A stretch of 64,000 nucleotides of DNA from Ectobacillus funiculus (lineage in GTDB: Bacteria; Bacillota; Bacilli; Bacillales; Bacillaceae_G), in contig NZ_SCFM01000012.1 of NCBI RefSeq assembly GCF_004138295.1, forward strand, positions 186,001 to 250,000. The letters run 5' to 3'. Positions 19,224 to 27,956 of this stretch are shown piece after piece. The translations under genes were made by a program, and so were the position numbers. The notes beneath the pieces were generated by a model. It did no database searches. It was not told the origin of the DNA and saw nothing but the letters and a program-made list of their open reading frames with translations. Position 1 is the stretch's first letter, and each line of letters opens with the position of its first letter.

Positions 19224-20428
19224 ACTTCCACCTTCTTCTGATTATGCAGCTGGCTGTAAACCTTAGTTGGTAATCCGAACAATTCGATAAAGCCGACTGC
19301 TGCTTGATGGTTAAACTCATCTGCTTTCGTATATGTTGCAAGCTTTTCATCATATAGAGAGTTTTCAGATTTTCTGCCCTCTACAATAGCATGCCCTTTA
19401 AATAGCTTCACGCGCACTGTACCTGTTACATTCTTTTGTGTGCTTTCGATGAACGCAAGCAACGCTTTATGCAAAGGAGAGAACCATAGGCCGTTGTAGA
19501 TAAGCTCTGTTAATTTATGAGCGATGATTGGCTTGAAGTGTGCTACATCCTTCGTTAATGTTAAATCTTCTAGCTCTTTGTGCGCCTTGATTAAAGTAAG
19601 AGCAGCTGGGCACTCATATACTTCACGAGACTTAATACCTACAAGACGATTCTCAACATGGTCAATGCGGCCAACGCCGTGCTTACCGGCAAGATCATTT
19701 AACTCTATAATTAATTCATGAAGCTCGTATGCTTTTCCGTTCAATGCAACCGGCACACCTTGCTTAAACTCGATTTCAACGATATCTGCTTGATCTGGAG
19801 TTGCTTCAAGAGGTGCTGTCATATCGTATGCACCCTCTGGAGGAGCAGCCCATGGATCTTCTAACACACCGCACTCACATGCTCTTCCCCAAAGGTTTGC
19901 ATCGATAGAGTATGGATTATCTAAATTGATTGGAATTGGAATGTTGTTTTCTTTCGCGTATTCGATTTCTTCTTCACGTGACCAACTCCACTCACGTACA
20001 GGAGCTACTACTTTTAAATCTGGATTTAAAGCCATGATAGAAACTTCAAAACGAACTTGGTCGTTTCCTTTTCCTGTGCAGCCATGAGCAACTGCAACCG
20101 CTCCTACTTGCTCTGCAATCTCAACAAGCTTTTTTGAAATTAACGGACGTGACAAAGCCGATACAAGTGGATATTTTTCTTCATATAATGCATGGCTTTG
20201 CAGCACTGGAAGAACGTACTCTTCAGCAAATTCTTTTCTTGCATCAATGGAATAAGATTCTACTGCGCCGACCTGTAATGCTTTTTGCTTGATAAACTCA
20301 ACGTCTTTTCCTTCGCCTACATCTAATCCTACCGCTACTACATCATAACCTTGTTGTTGTAACCATTTAATTGCAACGGAAGTGTCTAAGCCTCCGGAAT
20401 ATGCCAACACTAATTTTTGCTTGCCCAT
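19220..20428 (-). CDS. argG: Argininosuccinate synthase
   Basis: Joins citrulline and aspartate using ATP. 402 residues with the N-type ATP pyrophosphatase P-loop [16 protein letters not shown] at the N-terminus, [15 protein letters not shown], and [17 protein letters not shown]. The ATG at 20428 follows AGGAGGATGTCAG. First gene of argGH; two arginine-repressor-like boxes lie 20-60 bp upstream. Confidence 0.97.
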   Translation of the reverse strand: MGKQKLVLAYSGGLDTSVAIKWLQQQGYDVVAVGLDVGEGKDVEFIKQKALQVGAVESYSIDARKEFAEEYVLPVLQSHALYEEKYPLVSALSRPLISKKLVEIAEQVGAVAVAHGCTGKGNDQVRFEVSIMALNPDLKVVAPVREWSWSREEEIEYAKENNIPIPINLDNPYSIDANLWGRACECGVLEDPWAAPPEGAYDMTAPLEATPDQADIVEIEFKQGVPVALNGKAYELHELIIELNDLAGKHGVGRIDHVENRLVGIKSREVYECPAALTLIKAHKELEDLTLTKDVAHFKPIIAHKLTELIYNGLWFSPLHKALLAFIESTQKNVTGTVRVKLFKGHAIVEGRKSENSLYDEKLATYTKADEFNHQAAVGFIELFGLPTKVYSQLHNQKKVEV

Positions 20429-20450
20429 CTGACATCCTCCTATATATTAA

Positions 20451-20488
20451 AAGAATAAATATTCATCTAAATTCATTTTCATTCATAG
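20451..20488 (-). promoter_or_regulatory. Tandem ARG boxes (ArgR/AhrC operators) upstream of argG
   Basis: Read on minus, ATGAATATTTATTCTT and TATGAATGAAAATGAATT both fit the ARG-box pattern TGAAT-WWWW-ATTCA with one or two mismatches. Two adjacent 18-bp half-operators ahead of an arginine gene are the normal arrangement for an ArgR hexamer. Repression by arginine is inferred from the family. Confidence 0.65.
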
Positions 20489-20609
20489 TGATACTTTACC
20501 AACTTTTTGCCCACCACGCAAGAATTATTTTTCGCTTTTCTTTTTTCAGACAATTCCTTCGAATTCGCCTAGCCTTTCGTATAGAATATAGGTAAACGGA
20601 GGGGAAATC

Positions 20610-20927
20610 ATGAAACATTATTTTATATTAGATGAACGATTAGGCATTGAAGTTCCTGATTCACAAGAAGATTGGGATGAAATACCAAAGCAAGATCAAC
20701 AGCACATTTTACTGAAATGGGAAAGCATACGCGGACATATTCCCGATCGTATTCAAGAACTGGAACAAACAATTAACCAAAAGCAGCATCAGCTTGATCA
20801 TGAAGCAGATTTTGGGATTTCCTGCAGATTAAATTCAGAAATTGCTAATCTTGCTTCTGTTATTAATGATTTATGGCTGTGGTATCGTATACATCAGGAT
20901 ATATCTGCCGAAAAAACACACTCATAA
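20610..20927 (+). CDS. Conserved hypothetical protein (105 aa)
   Basis: Acidic small protein beginning MKHYFILDERLGIEVP, with a helical, probably coiled-coil middle (IPDRIQELEQTINQKQHQLD, residues about 50-70) and an aromatic C-terminal part (VINDLWLWYRIHQD). The ATG follows CGGAGGGGAAATC, a strong ribosome binding site. Divergent from argG. No enzymatic motif seen; function unknown. Confidence 0.75.
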   Translation: MKHYFILDERLGIEVPDSQEDWDEIPKQDQQHILLKWESIRGHIPDRIQELEQTINQKQHQLDHEADFGISCRLNSEIANLASVINDLWLWYRIHQDISAEKTHS

Positions 20928-21032
20928 TACATCAGTGCCCACATTTCATTCTCATTAGATGCTGCTTACAGAGGGTAGAAAGCTGTAAGTATCTTCATTG
21001 TTCCCTATGCATTATTTCCTAATTTAATACAG

Positions 21033-21085
21033 AAAACTCACTGATTGGCGGGCTCGAAGACCGAGCTGCAGCTGCACTTATCCTT
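21033..21085 (+). repeat. Dispersed element, 3'-truncated fragment
   Basis: GAAAACTCACTGATTGGCGGGCTCGAAGACCGAGC... retains the left end, with hairpin 2 rebuilt as GCTCG..CGAGC, and stops at CTTATCC. The right end is missing; the EcsC-gene terminator lies 16 bp further on. Confidence 0.7.
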
Positions 21086-21100
21086 TGTTTTTTGAACATA

Positions 21101-21136
21101 AAAAATAAGCTTCTGCTGGGGCAGAAGCTTATTTTT
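21101..21136 (-). terminator. Terminator of the EcsC-family gene
   Basis: Stem AAAAATAAGCTTCTGC / GCAGAAGCTTATTTTT, loop TGGG. The gene's own stop codon (21129-21131) lies inside the stem. Confidence 0.85.
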
Positions 21137-21965
21137 GTTTCTCAAGCAAATACCGCATCTGATAGAAGCGATGGGTAAACTCTGTGACCGTGCGGGTTAA
21201 TCGATAGTTTACCGTCGATCCAACCGCAATTCCAAGAAGCGGGATCCCTTGAACGAGCTTGCGGCGAAGCATATAAATAATATACGTTTTAAGCGTCTGC
21301 TTCAAAAGCGCCTGACAGGACTCTGCACCTACAATTTTGTCTTCTCCTGAATAAAAAAATGGCATATCTCCTGCCTCATTAATTTCATCCAGTAATCCAT
21401 GCCAAGCATAGCGCTGTAATCTCGCTGGCAAGATGGCTGCATGAAATACCTTTAAAGCAAGCATCATCTCATAAGGTTTATTCACATCATATCCATACGT
21501 AGTTGCGATCAGCTGAACAGCCTTCAAATTTAAAGTGAGCATGAGTGGAAGATCAGCACTCAGCAATAAGAAACCTCCAGCTCCCGTCGCCCCACCCTGT
21601 AAGAAAGAATAGACACGATGACGGGCAATTTGATGCTCTGCAATATAAATAAGCTGATCAATAGATAATGTACGAAGCTCTTCAAGGTGCTCAATATGCT
21701 CATTAAATAAACGTGCCTCTGATAAAATACGCCCTCTCGCATCTAACTGCGATTGTGAGCTTTGAATAAACGCATGTAAATGAAACAGCCATTGATCCAC
21801 TTTTGCAAAAGCCTCCAGCCTCTTGCCAGCCGGTATTCCATTTACAGCCGCATTCACCCATTTGTCATACAGCATTTGAAAGTCGGTTGATTCCTGCTGC
21901 GATAATTGGTACTCCCAGCTTTGAATTTCATTCCAAACCTTTTGCTCCCGTTCTGTTAATGGCAT
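21129..21965 (-). CDS. EcsC family protein
   Basis: 278 residues. A helical N-terminus (WNEIQSWEYQLSQQESTDF) precedes the EcsC-like region with a hydrophobic glycine-rich segment (GGATGAGGFLLLSADLPLML, about 123-142) and a second one near the C-terminus (GIPLLGIAVGSTVNYRLT). The ecsC gene of B. subtilis accompanies the EcsAB transporter, but this paralogue stands alone beside ackA, as in the B. cereus group. The molecular role is not established; membrane association is likely. Confidence 0.8.
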   Translation of the reverse strand: MPLTEREQKVWNEIQSWEYQLSQQESTDFQMLYDKWVNAAVNGIPAGKRLEAFAKVDQWLFHLHAFIQSSQSQLDARGRILSEARLFNEHIEHLEELRTLSIDQLIYIAEHQIARHRVYSFLQGGATGAGGFLLLSADLPLMLTLNLKAVQLIATTYGYDVNKPYEMMLALKVFHAAILPARLQRYAWHGLLDEINEAGDMPFFYSGEDKIVGAESCQALLKQTLKTYIIYMLRRKLVQGIPLLGIAVGSTVNYRLTRTVTEFTHRFYQMRYLLEKQK

Positions 21966-22156
21966 AGTATCAGCTCCTTATCTGAGAAAGCGTTGCTTGG
22001 CCCAGGCTTGCCCTGCACCATCCTTTTTTTACCACATAGTTCCTAATATTATATCATACTTACCCTAAAGAACATGGCTGTAACTGCCATTCCTTTTTGT
22101 ACTGGAAATTATTCGAGAGAAGGCAGCCTGTGGATCTAAGCAATGATCCGAAACGT

Positions 22157-22230
22157 TATACTTTATTCCTAAAACTTCTCACTCCGTCGAATTTGCTTCC
22201 GGCTGGAAATTTATACTTTCCTACAGCGCA
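22157..22230 (+). repeat. Dispersed element, 5'-truncated copy before ackA terminator
   Basis: Begins TTATACTTTATTCCT and keeps only the right half (AACTTCTCACTCCGTCG... to CCTACAGCG). It ends 3 bp from the A-run of the ackA terminator. Confidence 0.85.
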
Positions 22231-22233
22231 AAT

Positions 22234-22263
22234 GAAAAAAGACGGGATATCCCGTCTTTTTTC
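22234..22263 (-). terminator. Intrinsic terminator after ackA
   Basis: AAAAAAGACGGGATATCCCGTCTTTTTT is a perfect palindrome ending directly at the ackA stop. Confidence 0.85.
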
Positions 22264-23454
22264 TTATACATTAGCCATGCGTACAACGTCGCGTGCAATC
22301 ATTACTTCTTCGTTTGTAGGAATAATCAATACTTTAACAGGTGAATGCGGATAGCTGATAAATGTTTCTTCCCCACGTACGTTGTTACGTGCTGGATCCC
22401 AGTACACACCCATGAACTCTAATCCTTCCAACACACGAGCGCGGATAGTATCACTGTTCTCTCCGATACCTGCCGTAAAGATAATAGCGTCAACACCCTT
22501 CATACGTGCTGCGTAAGAACCGACATATTTATGGATACGGCTTGCAAACACACGAAGAGCTACCTGTGCACGATATTCTCCCTCAGCGCTCTCCTGCTCA
22601 ATATCACGTAAATCACTAGAGAAGCCAGTAATCCCTAACATTCCGCTCTTTTTATTTAAAACATCTAATACTTCTTCTACAGTCTTTCCTGTTTTCTCCA
22701 TAATGTATGGGATTAATGCCGGATCAATGTTACCAGAGCGCGTCCCCATTGTTACGCCTGCAAGTGGTGTAAAGCCCATAGAAGTGTCAATAGATTTTCC
22801 ACCCTCAACAGCCGCAATACTTGCTCCGTTTCCTAAGTGACAAGAGATAAGACGAAGCTGCTCTATTGGACGACCAAGCATTGCCGCAGCGCGTTCTGTA
22901 ACATATTTATGGGATGTACCGTGAAAGCCATACTTACGGATGCCGTACTTTTTGTAATAATCATACGGTAAACTGTATAAAAATGATTCTTCCGGCATTG
23001 TTTGATGAAACGCCGTATCAAACACTGCAACAGCAGGAACGTTTGGAAGTACCTCTTGAAACGCTCGAATACCAACGATATTAGCAGGATTATGTAGCGG
23101 TGCTAAATCGCTCAATTCCTCAATTTCTTGTAGTATCTCTTCCGTAAGCAATACTGAATCATTAAATTTTTCCCCGCCATGTACAACGCGGTGTCCAATA
23201 CCGCCAATTTCATCTAAAGATTGGATGATGCCTGTAGAAGTTAACTTTTCAAGCAACATTTTTACAGCCACTGCATGGTTTGGAATATCTAATATATCTG
23301 TTTGCTTTTCATCATTCACTGTAATCGTGAATACGCTATCGTTTAAACCAATACGTTCTACTAATCCTTTTGTTAAAACCGTCTCGCTTGGCATTTCAAA
23401 CAATTGAAATTTTAAAGATGAACTGCCTGCATTAATGGCAATCACTTTTGTCAT
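22264..23454 (-). CDS. ackA: Acetate kinase
   Basis: Interconverts acetyl phosphate + ADP and acetate + ATP; overflow metabolism. 396 residues, ASKHA fold: [17 protein letters not shown] at the N-terminus, [47 protein letters not shown] and [10 protein letters not shown]. The ATG at 23454 is chosen (AAGGGG about 11 nt upstream; product begins [10 protein letters not shown]); the frame extends 23 codons upstream. ytxK lies upstream on the same strand. The reverse path via AcsA is encoded about 18 kb away in this window. Confidence 0.97.
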   Translation of the reverse strand: MTKVIAINAGSSSLKFQLFEMPSETVLTKGLVERIGLNDSVFTITVNDEKQTDILDIPNHAVAVKMLLEKLTSTGIIQSLDEIGGIGHRVVHGGEKFNDSVLLTEEILQEIEELSDLAPLHNPANIVGIRAFQEVLPNVPAVAVFDTAFHQTMPEESFLYSLPYDYYKKYGIRKYGFHGTSHKYVTERAAAMLGRPIEQLRLISCHLGNGASIAAVEGGKSIDTSMGFTPLAGVTMGTRSGNIDPALIPYIMEKTGKTVEEVLDVLNKKSGMLGITGFSSDLRDIEQESAEGEYRAQVALRVFASRIHKYVGSYAARMKGVDAIIFTAGIGENSDTIRARVLEGLEFMGVYWDPARNNVRGEETFISYPHSPVKVLIIPTNEEVMIARDVVRMANV

Positions 23455-23530
23455 CTGGTTTTTCGCCCCTTTATATCTTGTTAACGATGTAGAATTTTCG
23501 CAAGTTTTGTCATTTTTTATCACACTACTA

Positions 23531-23559
23531 ATTTAAACACCGTACTCGTTATATTTCAA
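23531..23559 (-). promoter_or_regulatory. Candidate SigA promoter for ackA
   Basis: Read on minus: TTGAAA, 17-bp spacer, TTAAAT, about 75 bp upstream of the ackA start codon. The surrounding 160 bp are very AT-rich. No clear cre was seen here. Confidence 0.4.
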
Positions 23560-23684
23560 GAGAAAAAAATGAAACACTTCATTTTTTTTTATATTACAGA
23601 TTTATAAAAAAACGAAATTCCTGACTTAAATAGTGTAAAAAATTACAATCTTTTCTAACTGTATTATAAAATTGTTTCTATCTG

Positions 23685-24677
23685 TTATATACCTTTATTC
23701 ATTGAAAACCATTGGTTGAGCTGCAACATTATGTTTTCTGTAGCCTTAAGATTTGAGAATGCTGGGAGTTCTACGATCAGCGCCTGCTTCGGCGGTTGTA
23801 TCCCCAGCCCCTTCTTTTGGAGAACAAATATACTTTTTGCATTTTTTTCATTTTTAAACATGGAAACTGCTAACTGTAGTACTCCTTGAATATGACACTG
23901 TTTCCTGATAAACTCTTGCAGCTTTGGTGCCTGATCACTCGTAAACAAGAAGTTCGGAATCAAGAAGAACAAATAGCCACCTTCCTTTGTATGCTTGATG
24001 CTTTGCTCTATAAAAAGATGATGTGCGTATGACAAGCCGTTTTCTGCATGTAGCGCATACTCCTTCGCTCGCTCCTCATTTGGATAATAGCCAACCGGCA
24101 AGTCGCATACCACGGCATCAACCGGGTCAATATAGAGCGGTGCTAGACCGTCTTGATGAAACAGTTCAACTTTATGCTTTTGCAAATTTGCATTCATAAA
24201 GGCAAGGCGAAGCAGCACATCATCAACCTCTACACCGAATCCGCTTATCTGTACGCCCTTTTCTCGATGGTTAAACAAGGTTGTTAGTAGGTTCCCCGTA
24301 CCAACAGCCGGATCAAGAACAGTTAAATCTGTTCGGCCCATTGTAAATTTATTAAATAAATAGCTCACAAACATGCCAACTGCATCAGGTGTCATTTCAT
24401 GCGTAGCCTGTATCCCTTCCTTCATTCCCTTCAGCAGGCATAGCTGAACTGCTTTACGAATATCTTCACTTGTATATGTTCCCTCATGGAATTTTCCATA
24501 TTCCCGTTGCAGGCGTTCTTTAGCAGACTGCCGCAATTCTTCCTGCAAAACAGCTCCCTCGAATATATTATCGCCTGATTCTGCAAGTGCTTCTAAATAT
24601 GTAAAATCCAGCTCATTTCGTAAAATGTTCGTGGATGTATCTAGAATGGAAAATAACACCTCTATTTTAGAACTCAT
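23685..24677 (-). CDS. ytxK: Class I SAM-dependent methyltransferase YtxK
   Basis: 330 residues, related to N6-adenine DNA methyltransferases. A helical N-terminal part is followed by the SAM-binding loop TVLDPAVGTGNLLTTLFN (about 120-137) and the acidic GFGVEVDDVLLRLA. The catalytic motif is DLPVGYYP instead of the DNA-methylase NPPY, so DNA methylation is doubtful. Conserved upstream of ackA in Bacillus. No restriction or specificity gene is nearby, which argues against a restriction-modification system. Confidence 0.85.
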   Translation of the reverse strand: MSSKIEVLFSILDTSTNILRNELDFTYLEALAESGDNIFEGAVLQEELRQSAKERLQREYGKFHEGTYTSEDIRKAVQLCLLKGMKEGIQATHEMTPDAVGMFVSYLFNKFTMGRTDLTVLDPAVGTGNLLTTLFNHREKGVQISGFGVEVDDVLLRLAFMNANLQKHKVELFHQDGLAPLYIDPVDAVVCDLPVGYYPNEERAKEYALHAENGLSYAHHLFIEQSIKHTKEGGYLFFLIPNFLFTSDQAPKLQEFIRKQCHIQGVLQLAVSMFKNEKNAKSIFVLQKKGLGIQPPKQALIVELPAFSNLKATENIMLQLNQWFSMNKGI

Positions 24678-24782
24678 TTTCTACACTCCTCTCAAAAATC
24701 ACAAAACAAACATAGTGTACCACACTGTTTCATATTATTCAGTATTGGCGTACTGCAAGAAAAGCAGACACGATATCTTTCC

Positions 24783-24902
24783 TGCTGATTAGCACTCCCT
24801 TGAATGAAGACAGCGGCGTAAGTTACCCTTATACTTTATTCCTAAAATTTCTTACTACGTCGAATGGCCTCCTGGATAGAAATTTAGACTTTCTTACAGT
24901 AC
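24783..24902 (+). repeat. Dispersed element, degenerate copy before tpx terminator
   Basis: Hairpin 1 is reduced to GCTGATTAGC; the central part (GGCGTAAGTTACCC ... TTACTACGTCG) and right end (TTTCTTACAGTAC) are recognisable. The right end abuts the tpx terminator. Confidence 0.75.
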
Positions 24903-24930
24903 AAAAAAGACCCCCCTTTGCGGGAGGTCT
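24903..24930 (-). terminator. Intrinsic terminator after tpx
   Basis: On minus GACCTCCCG / GGGGGGTC with loop CAAA and a TTTTTT tail. Confidence 0.8.
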
Positions 24931-24948
24931 CGTAGCTTATACCACTGC

Positions 24949-25449
24949 TTACTTCGCAGCTTTTGCAGCTTCAAGCGCTGCTTCGTAGTTTGGATGATTA
25001 GTTGCTTCACTTACATATTCTACGTATGTTACTTGGTCTTCACTGTTGATTACGAACACAGCGCGAGTTAATAAACGAAGCTCCTCAATTGCAACACCAT
25101 ATGCTTTACCGAAGGAAAGATCACGGTGATCCGAAAGCGTAACAGCATTCTCAAGACCTTCTGTCGCACAGTAACGCTTTTGGGCAAATGGAAGATCAAC
25201 GCTAACTGTTAATACTTTCACATTATCAAGACCTGCAGCTTCTTCATTGAATTTACGTGTTTGCGCAGCACATACGCCTGTATCTACTGAAGGCACTACG
25301 CTAATCAACTTCACTGCACCTTTGTAAGTATCTAATGTTACAGGAGATAAATCGTTAGCTAACACCGTAAAATTTGGCGCTTGTTCTCCTACCTTCACTT
25401 CGTTGCCAAGCAATGTAACAGGATTTCCTTTAAATGTAACGTTTGCCAT
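24949..25449 (-). CDS. tpx: Thiol peroxidase (atypical 2-Cys peroxiredoxin)
   Basis: Reduces hydrogen and organic peroxides with thioredoxin as donor; cytoplasmic. 166 residues, the family size. Peroxidatic Cys in [18 protein letters not shown] (about residue 60) and resolving Cys in [14 protein letters not shown] (about 94), the Tpx-type spacing. Conserved Arg in the [10 protein letters not shown] strand. The start follows a strong GGAGGATTTAC. Monocistronic: promoter at 25493-25521 and a terminator of its own. Confidence 0.96.
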   Translation of the reverse strand: MANVTFKGNPVTLLGNEVKVGEQAPNFTVLANDLSPVTLDTYKGAVKLISVVPSVDTGVCAAQTRKFNEEAAGLDNVKVLTVSVDLPFAQKRYCATEGLENAVTLSDHRDLSFGKAYGVAIEELRLLTRAVFVINSEDQVTYVEYVSEATNHPNYEAALEAAKAAK

Positions 25450-25492
25450 TGTAAATCCTCCTTTTTTTTACCAAAAAGTATGTACAGTGTCC

Positions 25493-25521
25493 ATGATAGA
25501 GGGAACAGAAATGGAATGCAA
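25493..25521 (-). promoter_or_regulatory. Candidate SigA promoter for tpx
   Basis: On minus: TTGCAT, 17-bp spacer, TATCAT, about 45 bp upstream of the start codon. Confidence 0.5.
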
Positions 25522-25827
25522 CAAAAAGGCTTTCATTTGTCGAAAAATATTGAATTACACCCTACCTTCTTTCCCACAAGGAGGAATTCCGTTAGTCAAA
25601 GGTGGGGATTTTGTACTTTCTTCCTAGGAAGCGAAACACAGAGCCAGGCAACGGGCCTCTCATAGGGCAAATAGAGAGAGCTCACACTTTTTTGTAAGCA
25701 GTGATAGCTGCCTCTCTTTTTTACCCTATCCACGCTGCAGCATGTGCTTGAAGCAGGGGCCTTCTGTCGGAAAATGAGAAAGTCCTCCTCTACCATTCCG
25801 TTTCTTTTTCATGAATCCGCAAAGAGA
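25522..25827. other. Intergenic stretch between tpx and ytfJ, unexplained
   Basis: About 300 bp without a convincing gene or repeat copy. It contains short hairpins (for example GCAG-TGATAG-CTGC at about 25700) followed by CTCTCTTTTTT on plus, which resembles a terminator with no gene before it. Overlapping short frames lack ribosome binding sites. A small RNA is possible but not supported further. Confidence 0.3.
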
Positions 25828-25850
25828 GCTGATGTCGAGCGACATCAGCC
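25828..25850 (-). terminator. Probable terminator after ytfJ
   Basis: GCTGATGTCG / CGACATCAGC with a very short loop, 8 bp from the ytfJ stop; the T-tail on minus (CTCTCTTTG) is weak. Confidence 0.5.
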
Positions 25851-25857
25851 CTTTGTA

Positions 25858-26256
25858 CTAATAAGAATGCGTTTGATCCGCCTCTTGTTTGCTTTTCTTG
25901 AGCATATCCTGTATTTTCTCAACTGCCTGTGGAGCCATGTCAATCACTTTATCAAGTAAATGTGTATTTTCATCAAGATGAAGCACTTTGATCCCTTTCC
26001 CGTTCACAACAAGAAACGCGATAGGGGTAATTGACACACCTCCACCGCTTCCGCCCCCAAACGGCCGCTTTCCTCCACTATCTTTACCGAATTCACTTCC
26101 GCCAGCTGCGAAGCCAAAGCCTACTTTAGAAACAGTTAAAATCACGCTGCCGTCTGGAGATTGAATAGGTTCTCCAATAATTGTATTTACATCAACGAGC
26201 GCCTTTAGATTTTCCATAGCTGTTGTCATTAAGCTTTGAATCGGGTGCTCTGCCAT
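25858..26256 (-). CDS. ytfJ: GerW family sporulation protein YtfJ
   Basis: 132 residues; glycine-rich middle (FGFAAGGSEFGKDSGG then FGGGSGGGVSITP) typical of the YtfJ/GerW family. In B. subtilis the protein is made in the forespore and found in spores; GerW relatives are linked to germination. The ATG at 26256 follows GGAGGAGGTCCAG. ytfI lies 64 bp upstream on the same strand, the normal pairing. Confidence 0.88.
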   Translation of the reverse strand: MAEHPIQSLMTTAMENLKALVDVNTIIGEPIQSPDGSVILTVSKVGFGFAAGGSEFGKDSGGKRPFGGGSGGGVSITPIAFLVVNGKGIKVLHLDENTHLLDKVIDMAPQAVEKIQDMLKKSKQEADQTHSY

Positions 26257-26320
26257 AATCTGGACCTCCTCCAGCTTTTATTTACCATTTATTCCTATCG
26301 TTTTATCACACCGACAGTTC

Positions 26321-26947
26321 CTATTGATGCAGCTGCTCTGTTTGACCAATCAAGACAGAACGATGTTTCTTGATATACCGAAGCAGCTTAATTGCCGTAA
26401 AAATAACTGGACCGCTTCGAAATGAAACAGCGCACTCAAGACGAGTGGCTGCCGCTGTTCCTTGAAACACAGGATGCACCTCTAGCTGAGGCTGCCCTAC
26501 GACACGCATATAATGACTGATCAGTCCAATTGCTATTCCTTTTACAGACCAAACCTGTCCAGCCAGTATCCCAGTGGCTGCCGCATCGCCTGTGCCAATA
26601 TGAGAGCTCCATGAAAACTTCTTTACCTTGATTTTCTGAAGAAAACCCTTAAGTATAGTATGGATATCTCCGGCGCTTTTTATCAAATTCGGCATTCTTT
26701 CAAGCCATTCTGATACAGAATCCTCCGAGGCCTCCTCCTGCTTCGGCTCCTTATTCTGCTTCTCCTTCCGTTTTTGCAACAGTTTCAGCACATCAATCGT
26801 AAAGGGAATAAACCATACACGTACACGAAGGACTACTTGCCTTTCTAGTGGTGTATACAAAATAATTGCCTTTATGGAAATTTTCGTTATGAAAATGACT
26901 AAACATAATAAAATCAAAATCGCAGGGACTATAGTGTACCAAGTCAT
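26321..26947 (-). CDS. ytfI: DUF2953 membrane protein YtfI
   Basis: 208 residues. One N-terminal transmembrane segment (IVPAILILLCLVIFITKI, residues about 6-23), then a strand with RVRVWFIPFTID, an acidic/lysine-rich linker (about 60-80) and a C-terminal domain containing WSSHIGTGDAAATGI and GQPQLEVHPVFQG. Function unknown. Genes of this family are consistently followed by ytfJ, as here, which suggests a sporulation-linked role. Confidence 0.83.
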   Translation of the reverse strand: MTWYTIVPAILILLCLVIFITKISIKAIILYTPLERQVVLRVRVWFIPFTIDVLKLLQKRKEKQNKEPKQEEASEDSVSEWLERMPNLIKSAGDIHTILKGFLQKIKVKKFSWSSHIGTGDAAATGILAGQVWSVKGIAIGLISHYMRVVGQPQLEVHPVFQGTAAATRLECAVSFRSGPVIFTAIKLLRYIKKHRSVLIGQTEQLHQ

Positions 26948-27016
26948 ACGCGTTCATCCTTTCATTCCGTAACCAGTATGGACGGAAAAAAAAGGAAATA
27001 AACCTTCAAAAAGCAG

Positions 27017-27047
27017 AAAACCGGACAAGCCTCTATGTCCGGTTTTT
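27017..27047 (-). terminator. Intrinsic stem-loop upstream of ytfI (both strands)
   Basis: AAAACCGGACA / TGTCCGGTTTT with an 8-nt loop and T-tails in both directions. On minus it would end transcription arriving from ytcI. Confidence 0.75.
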
Positions 27048-27107
27048 AGCGTTTATATACAGCGGTTCCCGATAGGTATTTCGGTCACATCCGAAAATAC
27101 GTGAGAT

Positions 27108-27241
27108 AAAGAAAACTCGCCGATTGGCGAGCCCTGCCCTTGGGCGAAGACAGAGGCGTAGTTGCACTTATACTTTATTCCTAAAATTTCTCGCTACGTC
27201 GAATTGGCTTCCTGCTAGAAATTTATACTCTCTTAAAGTGT
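27108..27241 (+). repeat. 134-bp dispersed element, array B unit 1
   Basis: First of six head-to-tail units. Hairpin 1 occupies unit positions 9-24, hairpin 2 positions 29-38, CGTAG 50-54 pairs with CTACG 87-91, and AAATTTCT 77-84 pairs with AGAAATTT 110-117. This unit has GCGTAGTTGCACTTATAC; the following units have GCGTAGCCCTACTTGTAC. Confidence 0.97.
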
Positions 27242-27777
27242 AAAGAAAACTCGCCGATTGGCGAGCCCTGCCCTTGGGCGAAGACAGAGGCGTAGCCCTA
27301 CTTGTACTTTATTCCTAAAATTTCTCGCTACGTCGAATTGGCTTCCTGCTAGAAATTTATACTCTCTTAAAGTGTAAAGAAAACTCGCCGATTGGCGAGC
27401 CCTGCCCTTGGGCGAAGACAGAGGCGTAGCCCTACTTGTACTTTATTCCTAAAATTTCTCGCTACGTCGAATTGGCTTCCTGCTAGAAATTTATACTCTC
27501 TTAAAGTGTAAAGAAAACTCGCCGATTGGCGAGCCCTGCCCTTGGGCGAAGACAGAGGCGTAGCCCTACTTGTACTTTATTCCTAAAATTTCTCGCTACG
27601 TCGAATTGGCTTCCTGCTAGAAATTTATACTCTCTTAAAGTGTAAAGAAAACTCGCCGATTGGCGAGCCCTGCCCTTGGGCGAAGACAGAGGCGTAGCCC
27701 TACTTGTACTTTATTCCTAAAATTTCTCGCTACGTCGAATTGGCTTCCTGCTAGAAATTTATACTCTCTTAAAGTGT
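27242..27777 (+). repeat. Array B units 2-5 (four apparently identical 134-bp units)
   Basis: Unit boundaries are at 27242, 27376, 27510 and 27644. By eye the four units show no differences, implying recent amplification or ongoing homogenisation. All carry GCGTAGCCC with CTCGCTACG, which lengthens the long-range pair by one base (GCGTAGC/GCTACGT region) compared with unit 1. Confidence 0.97.
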
Positions 27778-27911
27778 AAAGAAAACTCGCCGATTGGCGA
27801 GCCCTGCCCTTGGGCGAAGACAGAGGCGTAGCCCTACTTATACTTTATTCCTAAAATTTCTCGCTACGTCGAATTGGCTTCCTGCTAGAAATTTATACTT
27901 TCTTAAAGTGA
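27778..27911 (+). repeat. 134-bp dispersed element, array B unit 6
   Basis: Last unit; differs from the inner units by CTTATAC for CTTGTAC and by TATACTTTCTT for TATACTCTCTT, like the single dispersed copies. Unit 1 also keeps CTTATAC, so both outer units look older than the inner ones. Confidence 0.97.
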
Positions 27912-27935
27912 AACAGAAGCTCTCTGTCTTCTCAC
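27912..27935 (-). terminator. Possible terminator after ytcI
   Basis: On minus ACAGAGAGCTTCTGTTTCACTTT: a 5-bp stem and short loop, T-poor tail, immediately next to the right end of array B. Confidence 0.4.
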
Positions 27936-27956
27936 GCACTTTTAGTTATACAATAG

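Noticed and set aside
23685-24677. Restriction-modification system at ytxK
   Set aside because: The catalytic motif is DLPVG rather than NPPY, and no restriction or specificity gene is nearby; ytxK is a conserved core gene beside ackA.
25403-25627. Plus-strand 74-codon frame over the tpx 5' end
   Set aside because: It is antisense to tpx, has no SD, and is an accidental open frame.
27108-27911. CRISPR array
   Set aside because: The 134-bp units are joined without unique spacers, and no cas genes are present.
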